Shown here: positions 38,301 to 50,300 of the stretch, piece after piece
Numbering within the stretch: position 1 is the stretch's first letter
Layout: the number at the start of each line of letters is the position of its first letter
Source: Chrysomallon squamiferum
Lineage: Eukaryota; Mollusca; Gastropoda; Neomphalida; Peltospiridae
Reading direction: 5' to 3'
DNA length: 64,000 bases
Assembly: GCA_012295275.1 (NCBI GenBank)
Contig: CM022665.1
Location: forward strand, 19,732,150 to 19,796,149
The notes under the pieces: generated by a model
The model's input: the letters and a program-made list of their open reading frames with translations, nothing else
Database searches by the model: none
What the model was told of the DNA's origin: nothing
Made by a program: the position numbers and the translations under genes

Positions 38301-41300
38301 ACACACATATATACACATTTTATATAATAAATATGTACAGTACTGTAAAGTATTATTAAGTTACATAAAGTACTGTAAATTATTATTAAGTTACGTAAAG
38401 TACTGTGAATTATTATTAAGTTACGTAAAGTACTGTGAATTATTATTAAGTTACGTAAAGTACTGTGAATTATTATTAAGTTACATAAAGTACTGTAAAT
38501 TATTATTAAGTTACGTAAAGTACTGTGAATTATTATTAAGTTACGTAAAGTACTGTGAATTATTATTAAGTTACATAAAGTACTGTAAATTATTATTAAG
38601 TTACGTAAAGTACTGTGAATTATTATTAAGTTACGTAAAGTACTGTGAATTATTATTAAGTTACATAAAGTACTGTAAATTATTACTAAGTTATGTAAAT
38701 TAATACCTGTAGGAGTACTTCTGATTTGAATGCAGAGCCACATCTCTCACACACCAAACTCTTGAGATCTGCATGTTTTCGTTCAATGTGTTTTCTGATG
38801 TCTGTGAACGTGTAGCCAAAAAATCCACACACCCCACACTTGTAATCCTTCTGTCCATTATGTCTAAAAAAAAAAAAAAAAAAAACCTGCAACATCTAAC
38901 TACAAAACAAAATTAATTAACATGTAAACAGTTACACGTGGCTGATAACACACAAACACACTCAAGTTTTCACTGATACCTTTTCACATGAAGTTCTTTA
39001 TTCTTGATATGACGAAACTGTTTGCCACATACTTCACATGCGTGCTTTGGTTCTGCATGAATAAGCAGATGTTTTGAGATATCTGACCGTTCACAGCCTC
39101 TGCAAACAATAATAACAGTTGTCAAAAACAAGCATAAAAGCATGTTAATAAACACTGTATTCTATATAAATTAACATATTTGCTGAATTAAAAATAGTTT
39201 TTAAATATTAATATAAATCTGTATTAGTCACCCATTGTTAAACAATGACTTGCCTCTTGTAATGTACATTATATGATTCATAGGTCATATACAACCATTA
39301 GTCTGACAAAGGTGTCATTGAAAATACTTGTTACTACATACATTTTATTGTTACATGTATGTCAGTGTTGTATACTGTATATTATTATTGTTACATGTAT
39401 ATCAGTGTTGTATACTGTATATTATTATTGTTACATGTATGTCAGTGTTGTATACATCTTATTGTTACATGTATGTTAATGTTGTTACATTTTATTGTAC
39501 ATGTATGTTAATGTTGTTACATTTTACTGTTACATGTATCTTAGTGTTGTATACACTTAAACTGTACCTATAATCGCAGTGAGGACATTTGAAAGGTTTC
39601 TCTGGTTCGTGTATTCGTAAGTGACGTTTCAAATGAGCTTTGCGTGTGAACTTTTTTGAGCAGACTGTGCACTCAAAGAGAATTTCAGCTGGCATGTGAA
39701 CCATCTTGATGTGCATCTTGAGTATGTACTGATCCTGAAATCAACAATCAGTAAGTCAAAATCTGAAATCACCAATCAGTAATACAATATCTGAAATCAC
39801 CAACCAGTAATACAAAATCTGAAATCACCAACCAGTAATACAAAATTGGAAATCGGAAATCAGTACAAAATCTGATATCAGAAATCAGTAATACAAAATC
39901 TGATATCACCAATCAGTAATACAAAATCTGAAATCATTGATCAGTAATACAAAATCTGATATCACCAATCAGTAATACAAAATCTGATATCACCAATCAG
40001 TAATACAAAATCTGAAATCACTGATCAGTAATAAAAAATCTGAAATCACCAATCAGTAATACAAAATCTGATATCAGAAAACAGTAATACAAAATTTGAA
40101 ATCACTGATCAGTAATACAAAATCTGAAATCACTGATCAGTAATACAAAATCTGAAATCACTGATCAGTAATACAAAATCTGAAATCACCAATCAGTAAT
40201 ACAAAATCTGAAATCACCAACCAATAATACAAAGTCTGAAATCACCAGTCAGTAATACAAATCAACCCTAAACCTAACCTCACACAAAAGTATGCTTCAC
40301 TACTCACCTTGAAGACTCTCCCACACATCTCGCTACTCACCTTGTAGACTTCCACATCTCACTACTCACCTTGTAGACTGCCACATGTCTCACTACTGAC
40401 CTTGTAGACTCCCCCACATGTCTCACTACTCACAAATTGTAGACTGCCACACATCTCACTACTCACCTTGTAGACTGCCACACGTCTCACTACTCACCTT
40501 GTAGACTGCCACACGTCTCACTACTCACCTTGTAGGATGCCACATGTCTCACTACTCACCTTGTAGACTGCCACACATCTCACAACTCACCTTGTAGACT
40601 CTGCCACACATCTCACATGTACAGCCAACGACGCTGTGTCTCATCATGTGTCTCTTCATGACATAGCTGTGTTCTGCCTGGAAACCACAGACGTCGCAGT
40701 AACAACGTGGATGTGATTCCTGGAACAAGTTCAATGTTCATTTTACTTTTATTTCTAGGCTGTGATACAAACAAAGTGTCTTGATTTTTAAAAACAAACA
40801 TCATTTCCAAAGTATCATACAAACAAAATTTCCTGATTGAGATATAAGCATGATTTCAAGACTGTAATACAAACATGATTTTCTAGATTGTAATACAAAA
40901 ATGATTTTCTAGTGTCATACAAACATGATTTCTAGTCCATTATACAAACATGATTTCTAGTCTGTAATACAAACATTTTATCAAGACTTTAGCATGGTAT
41001 ACTTAACAACTGAAAATGATAAATTTTAAAGAAAAGGCTAATTTACAGTAAAATATGAGAAATTTATTTTATTGTTGTTTATTATCTATGCCAAAACAGA
41101 ATGAAAGCAAAAAAAAAGAAAAAGGCACCTTGAAGTGCTGATCAATGTCATTCTTGTCGAAGCTCAGGTAGGTACAGCACTTACACTTGATCACCTGGTC
41201 CTGGTGTGTGCTCAGGTGCTCTTGATACTGGTGAGGAAAACAGGCCTGGAAACCACACTCTGCACACTTCAGACGTTCCAAGTCTCCTTCAGATGCCTTT

Positions 41301-44300
41301 ATCCCTGCAGTGAATAAAGAATATTAAATTTTATTATTTAATGCTTGTTGAAAAATATCAGCAATATAAGCAAAGAACACAGATGTGATACCTGTTAATT
41401 TATAGAAATTAATTTTTGTGTAAAACTAATTTGTTTTTTCAAATACTGTTTATTTCTTTGTTACAGAATATTGTTTATTTGTTATTACAAAATATTATTT
41501 ATTTATTATTACAAAGTATTATTTATTTGTTATTACAAAATACTGTTTAATTATTATTACAAATTATTAATTATTATTACATTTGTTTTGGTTATTAAAA
41601 ATACTGTTTATTTCTTATTGCAAAGTATTATTTATTTATTATTATAAAAGATTATTTGTTATTATAAAATATTGTTTATTTTTATTACAAAACATTATTT
41701 ATTTATTATTACACAGTATTATTTATTGTTATACCTGTACCTATATCAGTTGGTTCCGTTTTCTATGTACGTGTTTGTGGGTTGTAGTGGGTTTTTTTTA
41801 AATTGTTTTTTTTTTAATGTCAACGTGGATTTTTCTATCTGTATCAGTGTTTCTATCAACATTGGTAGGTTTGTTTTCTATTTGTATTAATGTTTATATC
41901 AACACTGCAAGTTTTGTTTTCTATCTCTGTTAGTGTTTCAGTGTTGCTGGTTGTGTTTACTACACCAGAGGTTATCTACAACCTAACAATGAAAACTGTT
42001 TTCTGTGTTTCCTTGACCCCGTTCACTATCAGAGGTCAGATGACTGAAATAAGTGAGCAGCCACCCACACACATTTTGTAAACCCATTCACAGACTCTGA
42101 CCTAATCTACAGTCTGTATCTGCCTGTCAGCCACCATACAGGATGTGTACTGATAGTCTGTTTCAGAAAACTGGTCACACTGAACAGTTAGCAGACGACA
42201 ATCTAAGTGTACTCTTCACGATTGGAGATTTTAACAACCCTCTGCCATACATCTTTGATACACAATCAGTGTGGTTGTTAGTGGGAACAATTACATCTTA
42301 GATACACAGTCGTTGTCTTTTTTTTAGTGGGTTAGAGTTTTTAGTTGGTTAAGGTTTCTGAGTGGGTTAAGTTTATTAGTGGGTTAGGGTTGTCAGAGGG
42401 TTAGGGTTGTTAGTGGATTAGGGTTGTCAGAGGGTTAAGTCTGTTAGTGGATTATGGTTATCAGAGGTTAAGGTTGTCAGAGGGTTAGGGTTGTCAGAGG
42501 GTTAAGGTTGTCAGAGGGTTAAGGTTCTTAGTGGGTTAAGATTGTAAATGGGTTAAGGTTTTTAGAGGGTTAAGGCTTTTAGTGGGTTAAGGCTTTTAGT
42601 GGGTTAAGGTTGTTAGTGGGTTAAGATTGTTAGTGGGTTAGGATTGTCAGAGGGTTATGTTTGTCAGATGGTTACGATTGTTAGTGGGTTAGGGTTGTCA
42701 GAGGGTTAGGGTTGTCAGAGGGTTAAGGTTGTCAGAGGGTTAAGGTTCTTAGTGGGTTAAGATTGTAAATGGGTTAAGGTTTTTAGAGGGTTAAGGCTTT
42801 TAGTGGGTTAAGGCTTTTAGTGGGTTAAGGTTGTTAGTGGGTTAAGATTGTAAATGGGTTAAGGTTTTTAGAGGGTTAAGGCTTTTAGTGGGTTAAGGCT
42901 TTTAGTGGGTTAAGGTTGTTAGTGGGTTAAGATTGTTAGCGGGTTAGGATTGTCAGAGGGTTATGTTTGTCAGATGGTTACGACTGTTAGTGGGTTAGGG
43001 TTGTCAGAGGGTTAGGGTTGTCAGAGGGTTAAGGTTGTTAATGGGTTACGAGTGTTAGTGGGTTAAGGTTTTCAGAGGGTTATGGCTTTTAGTGGGTTAA
43101 GGTTGTCAGAGGGTTAAGATTGTTAAAGATTGTTAGTGGGTTAAGGTTGTCAGTGGGTTAAGGTTGTAAGAGGGTTAAGATTGTTAAAGATTGTTAGTGG
43201 GTTAAGGTTGTCAGAGGGTTCGGGTTGTCAGAGGGTTAAGTTTGTTAGTGGCTTAAGATTGTCAGAGGATTAGGGTTGTTGGAAGGTTAAGGTTGTTAGT
43301 GGGTTAAGATATTTAGTCAGTTAAGATTGTCATAGGGTTACGGTTGTTAGTGGGTTAAGGTTGTCAGAGGGTTTAAATTGTCAGAGGGTTAAGGTTGTCA
43401 GAGGGTTTAAATTGTCAGAGGGTTAAGACTGTTAGTGGATTAAGGTTGTTAGTGTGTTAAGGTTGTCAGAGTGTTAAGGTTGTTAGTGGGTTAAAATTGT
43501 TAGTGGGTCAGAGTGTTAGGGTTGCCAGTGCGTTTCTTATACCCTCTGATCACTGAGACAATCACACACAAAAACTTTTAATAAGCTACTTATTTATTAA
43601 TCTTCAACAATATTTATCAGTTTATAAGAATATTCAACAATATTTATCACACTTATAGCAATACCAGTGTTACCAATGTCACTAGTATTTATAGAAATTA
43701 ACAATATTATTATTATTTAAAGAAACTATCATTATTAATATTTATAGAAATCACCAGTATTACTAGTATTTATAGAAATGATCAAAATTATGAGTAGTTA
43801 TTTAATTACCAATGTTATTAGTATTTATGAAAGAATTTACTGAAATTACCTTTAAATCCAATATTGATATGAATAACAAATCACAATGTCATCAATATTT
43901 ATTTAGTTATTAATGTTATTAGTATGAAAACAGTGTAATTATATATAGTGAAAATGACATATCATTTGTGTTCTATGAATGTGACATACAAGTGATGTGA
44001 ACTGAGTGTAGTAAACTTACCTATTTTCACCGGATCTTTCTTGGTCAACATGGACAACATGTTGTCAGGTATCTGGATGATTGTTGCTTGTTTTGACAGT
44101 GCCCCTCCTTCTGACTTTTCTGAAATATCATTAATTACAAGACTGAAACAAAGTCTGATGTACATGTAAATATGATGCTCCATGTTTTTATTTTAATTTA
44201 TTATTATTATTTTCTTCTTCTTCTTCTTCTTCTTAAACAAATTCAGGACAAAAGTGTTTAATGAAATGAAAGTTTTATGCATATTTAATCGTGTGTATTA

Positions 44301-47300
44301 GGATGCTTTATCATAACATACTATTAAAATGTACTGAGTTATATTACAATCTTCATCTTATAACTCCTAGAAATACCAAATAAATAAAAAAAAACATTCC
44401 ACCAGTAATTTTAAACACAATTTACGGAAGTCTTGCAGTTACTGGTCATTATATATAATACAGTATATGATGTTTGTAACATAACAGACAGCAATGCAGT
44501 GTTATGTGTAACTATGAAAATAATAGATAGCAATGTAGTGTTATGTGTAACTATGAAAATAATAGATAGCAATGCAGTATTAGTGTAACTGAAAATAATT
44601 ACATTAATACTGCATTGCTATCTGTTATTTTCATAGTTACACATAACACTGCATTGCTATCTATAAAGCAATGCAGTGTTATGTGTAACCATGAAAATAA
44701 TAGATAACAATGCAATATTATGTGTAATTATGAAAATAATAGATAACAATGCAATGTTATGTTAACTATGAAAATAATAGATAGCTATGCAGTGTTATCT
44801 GTAACTATGAAAATAATTAATAGCAATGCATTGTTACATCCAAAATACAGTGTGGAATATGTCTGTTTATTGATGATTTTCATTAACATAGAAAATAACA
44901 GTTTAGCACAAATTGCCAAAATGGTACACAAAGGATACCTATACAGCTAAAACAGATACTGCATTCCTATATTTTAATGCTAACATACCACTTCATATTC
45001 AGGACATACCAAAGCTTAAAAAACATATAACTTTGTTAAGATATGTCAGAGCAGTGCACGTAGATCATATGCCTATAATGCCTATAATATGCAGTATACA
45101 GAATCATTAAAAATGTTTGTGTGCAGTTAATAACTTTGATTCTAGACATCAAAATGTTTTAGACATAATTCAATGGTTTAGTAACAATGATATCTAGTTA
45201 TAGTAGAGAAACAATATGTTTACTTAGTTATAGTGGAGTAACAATGATATATTTATCTAGGTACAGTGGAGTAACATATGCTATATTTATCTAGTTATAG
45301 TAGAGTAACAATGATATGTTTATCTAATTATGAAGTAACAATGATATGCTTATCTAATTCTGGAGTATCAGTGATATATTTATCTAGTTATGGTGGAGTA
45401 ATGTGGTGCTAAACTTCAGAATCATATCTTACTGACTGATTTCATTATGTACATAACAGAACATTATAAATCACACAAGAACTCTCTGTATTATCAATAA
45501 AACAAACAATTTAAAGCACAGGCCTTTCTCTGAACTGGGCTTTCAGCTTTCATGTGTGAATGCAGAGACGTACCTAGACCTTCAACAGCTTCAGTGGCAT
45601 CAACATCTGTCACAACAGTATCAGTCTGAAGAGTGGCTGGCACCAGCATGCTGCTGTCTAAAACTGGAAAAAATAAATAAAAATAAGAATAAAAAAACAT
45701 TTCATGAACTGTAAAAATAAACACTATAAAAGTATTTGTTTGAACTGTTAACTGTATGCATAAAGTATCTGAACTGTTAGCTTATGTATAAAGTATTTAA
45801 ACTTGGCTGTTTTTACATGACAATATATTTAAATATATAAAGTATCTGAACTATTAGCTGTATGTATGAAGTATCTGAATGTTAGCTGCATGTGTAAATA
45901 CTTACTGGAACTGTTGGCTGTGTCTATGGTGAGAGGGGGGTTTTCAGCAGTGAAGTCTGGGGGCTTCACATCTGTTGTGTCTGTAACTTTGGGTACAATG
46001 TGAGGCAGAGTTTTTGCCTGTTGCTGAAAAGCCTGCAGACTGTGAAGACCCTGTGGAAACAGATATAAAAATTAATTTGAGAAACACTGCTATAGTATCA
46101 CCTATCTGGAAGATGAATAATATGAACAATTTAACATGTTTTTGTTTTTAACTCACCTGCAGGTTTGCCATCATCAGCGTCTGTCCATTAGCAGTGGGGA
46201 TGATGACTGCAGGTATTGAATTTGTTGTTGTCTGTCCAGGAGGTGGGTAACGCCGTGGCCGTCCACGTCCTCTTTTTACTACTGTAAGACACACTCACAC
46301 ATATCACTTTACATAAACACATGTGACTTTATATAAACACATATTATTTTACATAAACACAGTATTTTACATAAAAACATTACTTTACAAACACATGTTA
46401 CTTTATATAAACACATTTTATTTTATATAAATATGTTACTTTAAATAAACCGATTACTTTACATCAATACAAGTTACTTAACACAAACATGTTACTCAAC
46501 ACAAATATGTATTACATATTATTACATAAAAAGGTATTAAACTATTACATAAACACATTATATATCATTATATGAACTCCCTTCACATTAGTTCATTATC
46601 ACATCTACAACTATCATACACTACACAAACATATCATCATTTATAACCAAAAAACCACCAGAAAATTTTATCTTAAATATTTTATGAAAATCCACAATGA
46701 ATTTTTTGGTTTTCAAAGTAAAGTAACATAACAGCTGAACAAAAATGCTTTCACACAACAGGTTTGTAATGTGCTACCCTTTGATATACAGAAAAGAACA
46801 CTTTATTTCGTAAACTGAAAGGGGTTGCCCTTTAGTTTAAATCCTTAAGTACAAATCTTAGATTAAAAGCTTATATTAAAACCTTAGACTAAAGGCTTTG
46901 ATTAAAGTCTTAGATTAAAAACCTTAGATTAAAACCTTAGATTAAAGCCTTAGATTAAAACTTAGATTAAAGGCTTATATTAAAGCCTTAATTAAAGCCT
47001 TAGATTAAAACTTTAAGAAAAATCTAAGTTTAAAAGCCTATATCAAAGCCTTATATTTATGCCTTCGATTTAAACCTTAGGTTAATGCTTTAGATTAAAA
47101 CCTTAAGCTGTATCCTAACCAGGCACGAGCAACACGACACTATTTATATCCAAACCAGATGCCACTATGACAGTATCAGTTTTGAAACTTTGATCCACTA
47201 CTGAATACAAGTTAAGCCTATCAGGGTATGTTTTAAAATGTTCTATCATCTTAATGTGTTTGTGTTTGGAGGGGGAGCTGCTCACCTTCCCCCAAGCCTG

Positions 47301-50300
47301 GGTAGGATTGGATCTTCCAAGAAGCTTATACCTGCATGTTATTAATAAAACACATACATTACTTACTAAATAAACCTAGAGTTTTCCAATATTCTTCCAG
47401 GCATCTTCTTTTCTGTTGTTATCTTCATATTTTGACAAAGAACAATCATAAAGTACTGGAAACATCTGAACAAGATGGATGAATTGTTTACCTTTGATTT
47501 TCATGAACTGGGGGACATAATCTTGTTTGTGATTGGTTAATATATTTTAGACACTCGTGTGGTGCAACAAAAAACAGAAAAAATTCCTATCAGTATTGTG
47601 TCACACGCTGAGCTAGCTCAAACTGTCGTGCTTTATGTGTGCAGTTAGGATGCTGCATTTGAAATCAGTGCTTTCTAAAAAAAAAATCACTTGAGTCGCA
47701 AAGCCCTGATAGGATACAGCTTTAGATTAAAACTTAAGTAAAACCCTTAGATTAAAAGCTTACATTAAAACCTTAGATTAAAGCCTTAGATTAAAAGCTT
47801 AGATTAAAAGCTAAGATTAAAAGCTTAGGTTAAAAGCTTAAATTAATAAAATACCGAAAGGTGAAAATGATGATTCTCTGACGGTTCGGCGACGTTTTAT
47901 TCCAGACAGGGTGACATCTGGGTCCAAGTCTGGGTTGTCTTCATCTGGACTGTTGTCTGGCTCCCCATCTGATGGAACCAGAACATCATAATCTGAATAA
48001 ATAAATTTTAAACTTATATTAAAACCACTTCACTGACTTTTAGAATGATTAGTTGGTTTAACAAAAAATTTCATTTAATTTGCATAGTGTTCACAATATT
48101 TACGTTTCAGCTTTTAATTTTCTCTCTCACCGTATAACACTTTGTTTTTCACACAGTCTTACATTTTCACACATTTTCATAAACATTACCTTCTAACACT
48201 TTGTTTTTCACACAGTCTTACATTTTCACACATTTTCATAAACATTACCTTCTAACACTTTGTTTTTCACACAGTCTTACATTTTCACACATTTTCATAA
48301 ACATTACCTTCTAACACTTTGTTTTTCACACAGTCTTACATTTTCACACATTTTCATAAACATTACCTTCTAACACTTTGTTTTTCACACAGTCTTACAT
48401 TTTCACACATTTTCATAAACATTACCTTCTAACACTTTGTTTTTCACACAGTCTTACATTTTCACACATTTTCATAAACATTACCTTCTAACACTTTGTT
48501 TTTCACACAGTCTTACATTTTCACACATTTTCATAAACATTACCTTCTAACACTTTGTTTTTCACACAGTCTTACATTTTCACACATTTTCATAAACATT
48601 ACCTTCTAACACTTTGTTTTTCACACAGTCTTACATTTTCACACATTTTCATAAACATTACCTTCTAACACTTTGTTTTTTCACACAGTCTTACATTTTC
48701 ACACATTTTCATAAACATTACCTTCTAACACTTTGTTTTTCACACAGTCTTACATTTTCACACATTTTCATAAACATTACCTTCTAACACTTTGTTTTTC
48801 ACACAGTCTTACATTTTCACACATTTTCATAAACATTACCTTCTAACACTTTGTTTTTCACACAGTCTTGACATTTTCACACATTTTCATAAACATTACC
48901 TTCTAACACTTTGTTTTTCACACAGTCTTACATTTTCACACATTTTCATAAACATTACCTTCTAACACTTTGTTTTTCACACGCACCCTCCCGCTTCTTC
49001 TAACTCCATCAGGACCTGCAAAGTAATTAAACGTTTAAAAATCACATCCAACTATGCTTACATAGAGATATTTATATCTTTCTCAGTTTGAAAGAAAACC
49101 TACTTTGTTACATACCTGTGTTAGAAAGTTCAAGCAGACCCTCGGCTGCACTGCTTGTTGTCTGGTCACATTTTTTGCCAGTTTTTGATGATTTACTTTT
49201 CTGTTGAACATTATCAGTGCTGTCTGACTTTTTGGGTCGTCCACGTTTTCGTTTACCTAAATTAATAGTTCTGTCTTGAGTAAATCTGTTTTTAATTTTG
49301 AAGTACACTTACTGTCACTGAAAATTTGATAATGTGATTTTTGTAAAAGCAATTTATTACTCTGAAATTATTAAAAGTCTATGTTACCTTTACATGTGTA
49401 TGTAAGTGTCTTTTGCCTTTACGGTGTATGTTACCTATGGTAATTAGTAAATGAGTGTTTTACCTATGTATGTAAGTAAGTGGACTAGGTAACTGTAAGC
49501 GTATGTTTCCTATACAGGTACTTGTAAGTGTATATGAATTTACCTTCAGGAGGCAGGAGTGGATATGCACACATCTCATTAGTTTCGGGGTTTAACATCA
49601 GCACACATTTCTTTCCATTGATGATAATCTCCGTCTGCTCACTCACTGCGATAGGAGAACTGAGATCTGGCTTCCTCTCCTCTTCCTTTCTTTTCTCACA
49701 GTCTGGCAAAATACAAAAATTGTAAATATCTCCAAGATATTTTCTCTTTTAACAAATAAAAAAAACAACTCATTGATGTATTTTAATATCTGATTTTTGT
49801 AAAATACTGACTATCAGTATTTTATTTTGTACTGTCACATAAATTAGGTGATTGTATTAGCCCACTACAGAGAACTAACTGTTGCTGTGACCTGACGTGC
49901 CCTCTGTATGTGTCTCAACAACAGAGTAAAGAAGCATCACTGGATTGTCGCACTTAAGTTTCAAACATACAGATCAGATTATTTCAGTGTATTTCATACC
50001 TGTGACAACAGTTTAATTCATACCTCCATTGTATTTGAGTTGATTGCAGTCTTCTTGCTGCTGTTCTCTTTTAATATCATTCTCACCTTGACTTTGCTCT
50101 ATGTCAGTCACCAGTTTATCTTGGTTTGTTGCGTTCGTCTCGACCGTTGATGAGCTCTCGTCTTTGTTCTACAAAACAATCATTTCTTTACATCAAAGAA
50201 TCCTATTATTTTAGAAAATAATATTATCTTTACATCAAAGTATCCTGTTAATTTACAAAATAATCATTTCTTTACATCAATTTTTTTTTATTTTACAAAA

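Noticed and set aside
38234-38743. 169-codon minus-strand frame
   Set aside because: Reads through a 30 bp minisatellite (ten-residue periodic peptide) between two genuine zinc-finger exons; the exon parts are already in the gene model.
48127-48985. CRISPR-like regular repeats (also 38338-38700 and 39737-40262)
   Set aside because: No unique spacers: the whole unit is repeated. Eukaryotic intron context makes them minisatellites.
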